Assembly: GCF_945859685.1 (NCBI RefSeq)
Contig: NC_079148.1
Location: forward strand, 40,745,946 to 40,809,945
Direction of reading: 5' to 3'
From: Eupeodes corollae
Lineage: Eukaryota; Arthropoda; Insecta; Diptera; Syrphidae
DNA length: 64,000 nt
The notes beneath the pieces are model-generated. The model was not told where the DNA came from and did not search any database. It saw nothing but the letters and a program-made list of their open reading frames with translations. Shown one piece after another: positions 46,782-58,534 of the stretch. Every line of letters begins with the position of its first letter. Position 1 is the stretch's first letter. Made by a program: the position numbers and the translations under genes.

Positions 46782-47314
46782 TTGGATTGGTCATTAGTTT
46801 GTAGTGAAAGAAAAAAATGTGTCACGCTTATTCTTTTATTAATTTTAATTAGTTGTGGATTGAGCTTTAAAACTAATTTCAATGCGACGGATATAAACGC
46901 CTCAAAGAACTACTATCTATATTTACTAAACACTAACTACAAATTTTCTTCAAGCCAAAATATACATTTCATCCAAATTTACATCGAATCTGAAAGTAAG
47001 TTAAAATTAGATGAAGACTTTTGCTTAAATTCATATTCGGAGGTGCATACGCTGATCACGACTTAAGGGCAATACAAGGACGGTATCAACGTAAGTATTC
47101 TCAGCCAAAAATTCGTCATAATAAAAAAAGTACTTTGATATATCCTTCATTATTTATCAGAAAAAAGGCATGCTTTCTTTTACGCTGTCCAGGAAAGCGC
47201 TGCGACGAAATGCCCAAACCGTCAATATACGGCTTCAAACCTAAGTCTTCATATTTCTTCAACTTACCCCCAACTCTTAAGCCAGCTGTTTTGGTTGAAA
47301 TGTCGGCTTTATAA
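46782..47314 (+). CDS. Possible small secreted protein, unrecognised
   Basis: A 94-codon frame at 46782-47066 begins MDWSLVCSERKKC and then VTLILLLILISCGLSF, which reads like a signal peptide; the rest is Asn/Ser/Tyr-rich. A second frame, 47021-47314, overlaps it and ends with a Cys-containing basic stretch (RKKACFLLRCPGKRCDEMPK). Donor-like GTAAGT words at about 46,996 and 47,090 could allow splicing between the frames through a short intron. I recognise no family. It could be a rapidly evolving secreted peptide gene or chance frames in A+T-rich DNA. Confidence 0.22.
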
Positions 47315-48732
47315 ATTTTATTATTTTGTATTAGTGATTATTTATGAATATAAAAATATGACCGACTTTTTTACTGAATTTATTCGCGTTTTTATTTGTA
47401 TTCGTATTATTTTTGAAAGTTTAACGATTCCAAAAGAAAACTCTGATGGAGTCTTACATTTCTGTTCTTGAAGAAAATGTTGCGATTAAAGGATTTAAGA
47501 GTGAATCCTGAAAGACTGTTTCGCAATTTTTAAACCAGGTAAGCTCTACACGAGTTTTACTTACATTTTTGAATTATTGCAATTTGACAAAAAAAAATAA
47601 ACAAAGAGTTTTGAACCAGTCAGAATTGACAATGTTAACAGTTCTCCTCGTTTCAAGGTTTTTAGAAACTGAAGTTTTGTACGTACATGTGTGCGTTCGT
47701 TTGGGACACCACTTTTCTTTGACTTAAAATAAATTTGGATTTATTGACAAAAACATCAAGAAAAGCTCGGATTTTCAACGAAATCTAGTAAGCATTTAGT
47801 TGAACCCAGATATATCTCGAATTGAGTCCTTTAAATTTTATACAGCAAAGAATGACGTTTCGTTTCACATCGAAATTTGAAATCTGTAATTGTGTCAAAA
47901 AATCGAATTTATAGTTTTTTGTAAAAAATAAAAACCTAAAAAAAATTTTACAGGTAAAAATAGATTTTCGACTGGAATATCGTTAAAACATTTTAAGTTT
48001 TTTAATTCAAGGTTATTTCATTTTCTACAAAATGTTTTTTTTAACTTTTGCAGAAAAAAAAATGTCAATGTTTCTTACAAATATATTGAATCCTAAAAAA
48101 TGCAACACTTAACTGATTTAACCAAGACAAATTTGTTCTTTTTACAAATAAGAAAAAAAAATTAAAGTGCACCAATATGAATCAATCAATGTGTTACCCA
48201 AACCCAGCCTTATTAAAGTACATATTTATTTATCTTTAAGCAAAAAATTTTAAAATAACTTACCATTTTAGAAAAACATATGTATGTACGTTTAGAATCA
48301 GCAAATAGCGAACCTATATTCTTTAACCTTCTTCTCCACAAAATTACGCGTGAATTGTTTTAAGTTTAATTTAATTCCTTTTTTTTAGTTAATAAATTAA
48401 TTAAAAGCCACTGAATTTTGCTTATTATATTTAAAAAAAAATTGTTTCACATTAATTGATTGCGCGATCAGACAAGTCAAATCATGTTCAAATCAAATTT
48501 TTCAATAGTAACGGATTTTTAAGCAACTCCCGATTTAATGGACTACGCGGACGCGCACTCTACAAAAAATAGATTACAACTGCGCTCTTCTATCTAAGAT
48601 GAATCTTTATAATGTTTTGTGAATTTCCGGTTATTCTTTAATCTTTATTCTTATTATTCTCACTCAGAGAGTAAATTTAAAGGACAAAGCTCACTCAACG
48701 TCAGCGTCAGCGCTCTCATGACTTATTATGTA
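47315..48732. other. A+T-rich DNA with decayed repeat pieces
   Basis: Fragments resembling the minus-oriented TTAA-hairpin family occur at about 47,630-47,830 and 47,890-48,080. The rest is unique, with a G+C-richer patch near 48,540-48,720 just before a TATA-like box. No gene is assigned. Confidence 0.4.
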
Positions 48733-48741
48733 TATATAAAG
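48733..48741 (+). promoter_or_regulatory. TATA-box-like word TATATAAAG
   Basis: Lies downstream of repeat-free sequence with CAGCGTCAGCG words, with AACTGATACTGAG roughly 20-30 bp further on. There is no consensus initiator and no recognisable downstream reading frame before the next repeat, so it is a weak promoter candidate. Confidence 0.22.
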
Positions 48742-49039
48742 TATAAACAATTAACAACTGATACTGAGTATTGATACACCAGAGAGTACAGGACAGGTGC
48801 ATTACTTCATTACAAAATCTCATCTTTCTTTTTTTTTGAGAAGAATGAGAAGCAAGATTGGTGTTGTCGTTGTGTTGCCTCTTGTCTTGAGTGATGTACT
48901 TGCAATAGAAGAGATAAAGCGTTATTTTATCCTGTGATTGTTATTTGCTAATTTTACTGGTTGACAAAAATATGCTTATCTTTTTACTGAACTTTAATTT
49001 TTTTAAATGATTCCAGATTTATAAAATACACCCCTTTAA
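48742..49039. other. Unique spacer
   Basis: No gene seen. It ends in CCCCTTTAA, which provides the left TTAA of the next repeat. Confidence 0.4.
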
Positions 49040-50309
49040 AAAAAAAGAGGCTGGGATGCGACCCACACTGATAACTTCCCATCCCGCCTGTCGATTTGTC
49101 TTGCTTAAAAGTTTGTCTATAATATGTACTCGTATCAATTTTACCAAATTTGCGTACTATTTTTTGTAGATTTTATTTTTTATGAAAAAACTTTATGAAA
49201 ATTACTGAACATTAAAAACAATATTTTCTGTGAAATAAAATAAGTTTGGAGCCAATATTTTTAATTTTTGAAAAGCTATTTGAACCGAAAGTAAATTTTT
49301 ACCAAGTTTTAGTATTGTTTTTTTTTTAGAGTTTTATTTTTTGTAAAAAAAACTGTCAATTTGAATTTTTTAAAAATTTTACCAAATGTTGAAAATAATA
49401 TTTCTTATAAGATAAAATTAGTTTGAAGCCAATATTTAAAATTTTTGAAGAGATATTTGAGTCAAAAGTCAATTTTTACCAACTTTTATACATTTTTTTT
49501 TTAGGTTTTTATTTTTTGTAAAAAAACTGTCACTTCGATTTTTTTCAAAATTTTATCGAATGTTGAAAACAATATTTGTTATAAGATAAAATAAGGTCGA
49601 AGCCTAAACTTCAAGTTTTTGAAAAGATATTTGAATCGATATTCAATTTTTACCAACTTTGAGTAATGTTTTTTTAGATTTTTATTTTTTATAAAAAAAA
49701 CTGTCAATTCGTTTTTTCTCAAAATTTTGTCAGATTTCAAAAACATTGTTCTCCGTTGCTCAAAATTGTTTTGAAGATGAAGTTATATTTTAGTCGTTAA
49801 ATTTTGGAGGTGACAAATTTTTTTTTTCAGTTTTTTTGATTTATAAAAAAAACTATTAGATAGATTTTTTTCAAAAAATATACGTCTTTGAGATCACGTT
49901 AAAGTTTATTATATAAAATTTAATTCAAGTCTCTAACGTTTTTGGTTCGTAAGATATTTAGGGTTAACCAAAATGTTCACCTTTTTTTAAACTGCTATGG
50001 TAAAAAACCACCCACGCAATTTTCTTGAGAGCCCTTTCTGCATCTTTATGCCTTAATATCTGTATAACAAAATTTATTTGGAGTCGATATCTCTTCTGGT
50101 TCTTGAGCTATGGACAACGAAAAAAACGTCGCGAACGTACGGACGTACGGACGTACGGATGTACGGACGTACGAACGTACGTACACACGCACGCACAGAT
50201 ATCTTTCTAAAAATCTTTTATTTCGACTCTATTGACCTTGAAACGTCGAGAAATGTCAAAATTTTCAATTTGACAAATCGAACCCATTACAATAACTTCC
50301 TATGGGAAG
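49040..50309 (+). mobile_element. TTAA-hairpin repeat, copy i (best complete copy)
   Basis: 1,270 bp with TTAA on both sides (49036-49039 and 50310-50313). Left end: A-run, GAGGCTGGGATG and stem-loop GGGATG...CATCCC. Middle: about four ~170-bp units (phrases near 49,350, 49,522 and 49,698). A conserved block then runs to the end with an ACGGACGT-type 8-bp microsatellite at about 50,137-50,185. The right end is the perfect hairpin TAACTTCC-TATG-GGAAGTTA. No transposase gene is present, so the copy must be non-autonomous if it is a transposon. Confidence 0.9.
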
Positions 50310-50699
50310 TTAATAAAAACAGCAAAAATTGATGTTTTAACTTCTACTCTGAACGTCGAACTTGTAGAGTTGTAAATAGAAGCTGAGTAAGGTCAATGAT
50401 TCTCGAGAATTTTGTCCAGATGAGTCCTGAAACCAAAGGACGTTCTTATCCCTCTACCTTCCCAAAATCATCATCCATTCTCACATAAACAAGGCATACC
50501 AGCCTACGTTTATGTCATCAACTCCCATTCCACCTCCCACGTTGTAATGCGAAAAAGCTAGCAGCGGTCCTATCTCCTATGCTCCTTCTCACTCTAGGCA
50601 ACCTAGCTGAATGGCTGTTACCGAATCTCAATCTTTTCCTTACACATCAGAATGATGAATTAACATCAATTGACTCCTCACCCTTTCTCTTCCTTCCCA

Positions 50700-52330
50700 A
50701 CCACCTCTCATCTTTATTGGGCTGGATCTAAGGTGTTAAACTACCGTGCCGATGATCAGCCTGGCTGGAAGCCCAATTCGAAAATAGCCCAGTCTCTAAC
50801 GGAGTATCCGGATACCTGGCGAACTCCGGATTAACTAGCCTTATCTGCACATGTGAATCTCTGTGCAGATGGACCTTTTTTCCCCGCATCTCGTGGGACC
50901 CAAATGAATAAAACCAACAACTAAAACAAAAATAAAAAACAATTGAGACCGGTATCTCTTCAGGACCGGGCGGCAGCTTGGCGTCAAAGCCTGCTGCCGT
51001 ATTTCTTGTGGCCAACTCAGAGAAGGGAGTAGTGGCTAACCATGGATCCTCCTCTGCTGTTGGTAGCAGCGAGAATATAAAGTTAGCGAGACCTAATTTC
51101 AGTAGTGGCAGTGTTGTGGAAAATGGCCCTACCACTACAAATGAAAATACTTCCAGAATTGAAAACTCTCAAAAAGTCTTAAGAGACAAATGCGGCAAGC
51201 GGCGAAAATCTTAAAGGCGTCTGGTGCATAATCGGGGGCTGAAAGGACACCGCAGCAAACCGCTAGCGTCGAATGGGCTAAAAGGATACTTGCTACAACA
51301 AGGTCCAATAAGGACTCTACATCCAAAAGAGAAAGGTCTCTTGAGGGGGCCGCACCGACACCATAACGGCCTCGTGTGCACAACACGAGCACCCCCCTCA
51401 ATCCCATCAGGAAACAATCCAGTTTCAGTGACGTCGCGAAGGGTAAAGTCGTGGTTGCGGTCATTGACAGGAGCGATGATGATGGCACAATATCAACTGA
51501 TCGTTGGCAGTTGGTCAAGGTTAAGCTTTTGGGTGGCTTTTTGAGCATTTTGAGGGAGCTTCCAGGATCACTTCTTTCCATAAGCGATGGGGGTTGGCAT
51601 CAAGGCCATGTGAAACTCATGGTTTGTGGCGACCAAAGGTCTTGTGACCTATACAAGCTTGCTGTCAGCTTAGGTTGTCTCTATAGAAGACATTCCTAGC
51701 AGACCTAGAGCGCGCATTTGGATACCAATCGAACCTGCTGGAATCGAGGACATTCTCGAGATGATCAGTGTTTGCAACCCGTCCCTTCCGACGCATAACT
51801 GGAAGATAGCCAAGCTAGAGGAAGTGAAGGGTCTTTATTGGACCGCCATTGTGGTACTCAATAAAGAATCCTTGGCTCCTCTAGCCCTAAACGACGGCTC
51901 CATAAATTATGGCTTCGAATCCATTAAAATTCGAATTTATAAAAAAAATGAGGTTATTGCGGAAAGCGGGCCTCCAAAAACAACCGAAGGTGAACTAGCG
52001 GTTGGTGAACCTGGGACGTCGTCTTCTCTTCTAACAGAGGGTAACGATGCACCCTTGTCCTCTCCAATCACGACTGCACCCTCTACAAAAGTCGTAGACA
52101 GTCCATCCTTAATAAAGACTGAGGACGACCTTAACATGATCCTTCTGAGCGAGGACGAACTCTTAGGTTCACCCTCAGACTCAGAGGATCAGAACAAAAC
52201 CGTAGTGGGATTGACCTGCCTAACTGTAGCCAAAATGCTGCAGTTAGTACAGATTCGGCCTCACTTCTTCTCCGTCTGGCGAGTAACGGGGAAGACTAAT
52301 AAAATTATCTTAAGCCTTCACACTGGACGA
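50700..52330 (+). pseudogene. LOA-like LINE, 5' region and ORF1 (DUF4780-like)
   Basis: A 5' leader (about 50,700-50,913) precedes a probable original start codon at 50914, which now runs into a stop after six codons. ORF1 continues in shifting frames: 50942-51214 (Ser/Asn-rich), 51376-51699 (VDRSDDDGTISTDRW-like region) and 51761-52240. The last part has HNWKIAKLEEVKGLYWTAIV, LNKESLAPLALNDGSINYGF and an acidic tail, matching the DUF4780-type domain of insect LINE ORF1 proteins. ORF2 starts just after (AAVSTDSASLLLRLASNGED in a shifted frame) and is cut near 52,330. It could be the 5' half of the family whose 3' half lies at 27635-30030, but they do not overlap, so this is inference. Confidence 0.75.
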
Positions 52331-52899
52331 TTTAAAACAACCGTCTCAATATATTTTATTAAATTCACGGGAAAAATACGTTATATGTGAAAACGAAATT
52401 GTCTCGTGTGAAAGAGGCCATTAGGTGCTTAAAAGCGATCACTTAACCGGTGGGTGGCCAGGAGAGTCGCATACCAAGACTCACGATACAGCACGATTGA
52501 ATGGAATTTTCACGCCTTCACCAAGATTTCACCGTAGCACGCGCGCCGCCGCCGCCGCCGACTAAAGAATAGTTCTCTTCACTGATAATTCCAGGTTTTG
52601 TCTACGCTTACCAGATGGGCGGGAAACAGTGTTGAGAACATTAGGCGAGAAATACAATTCGACAACAGTTGCCCAGAGAAAAAATTTCTGATCAGGTTAC
52701 TTCATGCCTTGGAGAGGAATTTCCGTGCACGGAATTACTAGGTTGTGCATAGTGGAATGATCGGTGAACTCCAATTATTACATCAACAACATTTTGGAAG
52801 AATATTTGTCACCATTTGTTTTTAAATTTCTTGCTGATTTAGACAATAAGAGACCCCACGTTGTCAGATGCATTACGGACTACTTGGAAGAAGTAGAAA
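52331..52899. other. Unassigned sequence with short (GCC)n
   Basis: Contains a (GCC)n run at about 52,543-52,561 inside a G+C-rich patch. The overall complexity suggests mobile-element or old coding DNA, but I recognise no protein on either strand. Confidence 0.35.
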
Positions 52900-53240
52900 T
52901 CGATGTGATGGCTTGGCCTGGTGATGTTGCAAATTGGTGTTTCGGTGATTTGCATGTTTTATGGTAATTTAAATGGCGCAGTTCGTCCGACTTCTAGCAG
53001 ACTCGCAGCTACATATTCCAAATGAAACCAACGCTAAAGCAACATCATTTTGCGATCTGATCCTTGCCAAAAACAAAGAAATTAAGACGGTTTTTCGGTT
53101 CCTCCGGGAAGTAAGGAAATAAATTCCACAAGATCCACTGATCACAGCTCCTATCAAAGTGTCGTACGCAATTCTTTGTTGTTGATTTAATTGTGAGAAA
53201 TGAGCTTCGTTGCTGAAAAAAAGTGTTTTCAAAAATCACC
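52900..53240 (-). pseudogene. Helitron-type PIF1 helicase fragment
   Basis: On the minus strand, 53232 down to 52969 reads LNQQQRIAYDTLIGAV and then GIYFLTSRRNRKTVLISLFLA, followed by IRSQNDVALALVSFGI. It continues past a stop as KLP*NMQITETPICNI. These are the N-terminal helicase motifs of Helitron-encoded PIF1-like proteins. The Walker A loop, normally G-G-x-G-K-T, is degraded to RRNRKT. No Rep domain or Helitron end was found. Confidence 0.8.
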
Positions 53241-55769
53241 GTTCCCCCTCCTCACCTGTTGTTTAAGCACCTATTCGATGTATCTACGACGTAGTCAGCT
53301 GGCTTCAGTTGTTGTGTAAGCTGGATTTTATATGGATGTAGGTGTAGATACAAATGCAAAATACGCCATAATGTGCGTTAGGCAGTCCTAGGTCCTGAGA
53401 AAAAAAATGGTTTAACAACTTAGTTTGCAAGGTGTCGAATTCCTTCATACTACGGACGTCCCGTCCCCAATATTTGTTAAAATTAAACGAAAGCTTAAAT
53501 CAACAGTTTTTCTTAGAGAAAATACAAAACTTATGTGTAGGAAACACTATTAAGAAATTGTACAACAAAATATTAACATATTTAAATAAAAAAATCAAAT
53601 GAAAGTCCTCCTGAAAGTTTTACCAAATTTTATCAATGTTTCTAATATTTCGTCTGAATACAGCTAAAACTTTAATTTTTGATTACATACTTTTGAAAGT
53701 TCAACAAAATACGTTGGTTATTAGAAGTAAGTACACTCAATGTTTCTTTATGGAAAAATGATAAATAATGCTTCTTAAGATCTCCACCCTAACTATAAAA
53801 AAGTTTCGATTTCTTCCATTTTTCAAAAAGATACAAAACAGAGAATGTTCAAGTCACGAATCATGATCCCATCCCAATGAGATGCAGGAATTTATTTATT
53901 CCCGATGATAAATTGTGATTTTAAAATTGAACTGATTTTAACGAAAATGACTAGAACATTTTTGAAACAACGCTCGAACTATATATATAATTTTTATTTT
54001 GAAGTTCTGAAACTATTTTATTTTTAACCATTTCAACGTCAACTACGTCCCACTTTTACACTGTTAAAAACAAAAGCAATGCACTGTCACGAAAGACATT
54101 TAAATTAAGATTTCTTCCAATAAATTGACACGATGCTCAACATTTAATTAAGGCTTAATATTAGAAGGATAGGAGTTGTATGTTCTCATCAATACGTCAT
54201 GTTCAAGGCTATGAAGAAGTGTCCTCGATATCAATCACACTTCATCCACCTACTGAGTGGGTTAATTGACATTTTCCTGAGCTCAATATACAAACATAGA
54301 GAGTACGTAAACAAAGTCTATATTTTCTATAGATAGAAAAACATTCCAAAGATGCTCCAACTGCCAAGGAAACACTTCTAATTTACCGTTGAATCCTTTT
54401 GATCTCAAAAATTAATGCAGAAACAACTTGTTGAGCAATTGCAAATTGCCAGAACGAAAAAGTCCTTATCACTTAGCATCAAGCATCAAGCAACAACCAT
54501 AGTATAGCACTAGGCACAACCAACAACGACTGTACTGAAGGTGTACGCTATGTGGAAAGGGTTCTTTGAAGAACTTCGGAGAATCACAATTCGCCTGAAA
54601 GTTGTTTAAGCATCTTGTGTGCGCTGGTTTCTTCTCTCGTTTTTGCAATCTGGGAATTTTCCAAAGCATGCGCTTTGAATATTGAATTTTTCACAAAAAT
54701 ATTATTTTCCTTTGAAAAGGCTCCCCAGTCTTGTTTACAACCACTCCAGGGATAGTCGGTTCGCCGACAGACAAAGGATTAAAACAGCTGAAAGCTTTAG
54801 GCAACCAGTGCACATTGTTTCTGCATTTACAGATGCACAAATGCCTCGCTGCTTTCAGCAAAAACCATCTGGGCCAGGACTCTGATGCTTGCACCGATTG
54901 AAAGGATCAAAATATATACCTTCGCATGTAATATACGAGTAGGTATGTACGAAGTAAACAGAAGAAACAACGTTGATTCACTTCCGACAATACTTGTACA
55001 CACGTCCCACCCCCCGTTCCCATCAAGACAACCCCATTATTGGGAGTTTACTATGCTTGCAGCTTAGTGTCGAAGTGTTTAGGATGTATGTAGATTGTAG
55101 ATTGTAGGTAGGTACCTTTGCAGGTTTATGTTTACAGACATATTTATTTGATTCCCTATCACATTCTCGAGAAGGAAATTTGTTTTTTAGTTTTTCTGTT
55201 TTATATATGTTTGTGTGGAGGAGAAGCAAAATTTAAAAGGATTTGGCTAAATTCTTGAGGTGTTTTTCCGTTTTGAGGTTAAATTAATGAATGCAATGTA
55301 TGCATGCAAAGGAAGCTTAATAAATATTTAAATTTATAAGAAGGTCTTTTGGTGGTGTTTTTTTGTGCAAGCAAAAATTAGCAAGAGGAAAAATGAAATG
55401 TTCTTATATGTATGTAGGATAACGTCTATGTCGGTGATTAAAAAAGTCGCGTCGTTGGCTTTTTACGGAAATGTGTATAGGAAAGTAATTAGCTTTGGTC
55501 TTTCAACTTTGACTTACTTAAAAATATAAGTGCACAACTTTTTTGCAGTTTTCTACATTCCACCAGACCACAAGTTTTTTTATTAGCCTGGATGTGTATA
55601 AAACCAAATTTTTTAAAAAAAGATCAGCATTCACATTTATTGAAAAATTGGTTGAGAATTTGCTTAACTTTCTTGAGAATTCTCTTCGAGGTTTAAAATA
55701 AAACGCAGTATATCCCTATTAAAAAGGGTAATGATTATTTTTGTCTAATAAGTTTTGAATTATTTTTAA
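53241..55769. other. Unique DNA, no gene assigned
   Basis: Mixed sequence. More complex parts near 54,450-55,060 give open frames of about 60-67 codons on both strands with no recognisable domain. No repeats are shared with the rest of the window. Confidence 0.4.
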
Positions 55770-56105
55770 CTTCCCAAAGGAATTAATGTTATCGATCCGA
55801 TTTGTCTAATTGAAAATTTTATTGACATTTTAGACGTTTTTTAGAGAAATTTTTGTGCATATATATATTTGTTTCCCATAGCTCAAAAACCAGTAGAGAT
55901 ATCGACTTAAAATAAATTATGCTATGCAGAAAATAAAGCAGGATAATTAAGTGTCTAAATAATTGTATGCAATGAAGAATAACGTTTTTGACATCTGGTA
56001 AAATTTTTAGAGCAATCAAAAATACTGTTTTTTTTTAACATTACTAAAAGTTGGTAAAAATTAATTTTTGACTCAAATATATTTTCAAAAAATAAAATTT
56101 TTAAA
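55770..56105 (-). mobile_element. TTAA-hairpin repeat, copy j (old, partial)
   Basis: TTAA at 55766-55769, then CTTCCCAAAGGAATTAATG and a diverged conserved block (CGATCCGATTTGTCTAATTG, CATAGCTCAAAAACCAGTAG). Part of one internal unit follows. Divergence is much higher than in copies b, e, f, h and i, so this insertion looks older. Confidence 0.75.
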
Positions 56106-56575
56106 TTTTATTCTTTAAGACTAAGGTTGTTTCACACATATTTGACTTGCCTTCACCTATATAAAACAATAAATACTAAGTACAAGTTAAAGAAACGGGC
56201 CAGAACGAGTACAGGTATTTTCTATTCTATTCTGCCTACCAATAACATTCCTTCATTATCATCATAAACAAGTCTTTATTTCTATATCTGCGTAAAGCTG
56301 AGACGCCAATGAACTATTCTTTATCCGTTTTAGACACCTACCTAACTGCACAACCAATAGATGATTGTTTTACAATAGAAACAAGCATGTTCTTCCTCTT
56401 TCTTATCTTCAGATAATTTAGTTTGCATCCTGGTTCTTCCCATATGAATTTAAAATAAAGTTATCCAAATTTAAAAAGCTTTGAACGAACTAGTTGAATA
56501 CACAAACATTTTTTTTTCGTTAAGTATGCCTACAAGTATTTTTCATTTCAGGGATGAGTTGTCATAGGATGAGTT
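56106..56575. other. Unique spacer
   Basis: No gene or repeat recognised. Confidence 0.4.
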
Positions 56576-57450
56576 GTGTCTTGGGATGAATCGCGCGGTT
56601 TCTTTGACAAATCAATGGGCATTTATATCTTTGAAGAAAAACTTTTTTTACAGGTATATTTTCTAATCTTATATAGGTACTTTTTTAAACAGTTTGTTTG
56701 CCTACAGGAGCAAGTTCGTGCGAGCCAGTCCTGCATTTTATTTTGTTTGACTAGCAGACACAATATTGAATCAGAATTTAGTTTACAAATTCATACACAG
56801 GTCCCGCAGCCAGGTATTGAAGAGCAAAATGACTATGGCAGACGGATGAAGTTTGCAGAAGCAAAGTTGGAAGTCCAAACGGAGTACACTGTTTAGATAA
56901 TGAGTGATGGAGCACAATTTCATCTATCAGGAAGTGGTTTACAAACAAAGCTTCGTTATTGGGCCTTTGAAAACCTAAAAGAAGCCCCATGAACGGCCTC
57001 TCAACAATCATAAGGTCACTGTTTGTTGTAATTTTAGTCGAAACTTCATTATTGGTCCATACTTTTTTCCTGAAAATGACTAGACTGTACATCCAACACA
57101 AGTTATTACTTTCAGATGCTGTGTGATTTTTTTGCGGGAGTTGAGAAGACGAAGTATCATCTTGAAAACTGTATGGTTTTGACAAGATGGGCGAATTACC
57201 ATACATCAAAAGCAAACAATGCGTTTTAAGAAAGCATTCCTTTGACGTCTGATTTCATTGCGAGGAGCTATTGATCTCCAAATTTTTCACCATGCGATTT
57301 CCTTTATAGTGCTACCTCAAAGTAGGAGTACAAATACATAAGCAAATCATCTACCCTCGATGCAATAAGTGAGATAACCCAAGACATATTGAACAATATG
57401 ATGTTTCACAACGTCAAAAATAAAATAAGAGCTTTGTGTAATAATGTTTT
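56576..57450 (+). pseudogene. Second Tc1/mariner-type transposase relic
   Basis: Catalytic-domain blocks follow one another in shifting frames: MSDGAQFHLSG with the first Asp (about 56,900); RYWAFENLKEAP; VWF*QDGRITIHQKQTM with the second Asp (about 57,170-57,215); then PNFSPCDFLYSATSK with the last acidic position (about 57,280-57,320). A C-terminal helix resembling DILNNMMFHNVKNKIRAL follows. There are several stops and frameshifts. The N-terminal part (56,700-56,895) is only loosely similar. No terminal inverted repeats were identified. It is distinct from the relic at 45480-45735. Confidence 0.72.
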
Positions 57451-58534
57451 TAAATCTTCAGACCCTTAAGAAAATTTTAAATAAATTATTTAATAAATAA
57501 ATAAATGTGTGCAACTAATATTATGTAAGCACTATCTAAAAGAAAAACAAAACATCAAATTATTGGCATATTAATCAAATAAGTCATTTAAAACTTGAAA
57601 AGTAACAATTTTTTAGAAATAAAAATAATTTACGTTTATTCAAAGAAAACTATAATAATTTATTGTCATAAGCAGTTTTTCAAAGTAGAATTAACACAAA
57701 AACAGTTCTTAAACAAAACATTATTCTGAAAAATATTTTGTTTTAATAATTTTGTACTTGAAAATACTGAAAGATAAAATTCGAGTTTTCTTTTTGGTGC
57801 ATGAACAACATTTTTGAAATAAAGAATTTGATTCTATACAATTTATACAGAATTATGTGAATTGCTAGTATTGCCATTAGATACCTGTCAAAACCAGCTG
57901 TCATACTACACACGTTAAAACAAGAAAACTGTTCGCAGAAATTCAACTTATTCTACACCTTGTTATCGGAAGCCGGCGATTAAAGATCATGACTTGGACG
58001 ATATCTGAATACCACACAACACAAGCAATTATGGGTTTATTACGAAAGAACGTTACTGGTAAAGTGTTATTTTACGTTTTGGAAATTATATTTTACTTGC
58101 GACATATAGAAACTATATGGCATGTACTGCATTCGTAAAAAATTTCGAATTCCAGATTTTAATCAGACATGACACTAAGATGGTAGAGTATCCGAAGTGG
58201 ATCCCACGATTACGTCCGTCTGTCTCTCTATTCTAGCCCAAACCATTGGTTGGGTTAGGTTCAAACTTGGAAATTAAGATTTTAAGTAGATTAGCGATAG
58301 GCGTTAATTTTATTTCTTAAATTAAAATCAACAGTAGTCAACATTTTTGGTCCAGAAACGAAAATTCTAATTTTCTCAAAAACAAACCCATAGATTTTTA
58401 TTTTGTTTTTCTTGGCTTTTTTCAATAAACAAAATATTATTTTGTACTGCGAAGAATAATAACAACCAAAAACTAATAAAACGATTTCAATAATATTTTT
58501 TCTATACAAGCTCTTATACTCTACAATCTAATTT
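57451..58534. other. Unique A+T-rich DNA
   Basis: No gene recognised. Confidence 0.4.

Noticed and set aside
49040..50309. Helitron origin for the hairpin repeat
   Set aside because: There is no CTRR terminus preceded by a hairpin and no TC start, and TTAA flanks occur on both sides in two copies.
56778..57215. 145-codon minus-strand frame
   Set aside because: It is the antisense of a mariner-type transposase relic whose plus-strand blocks are recognisable.
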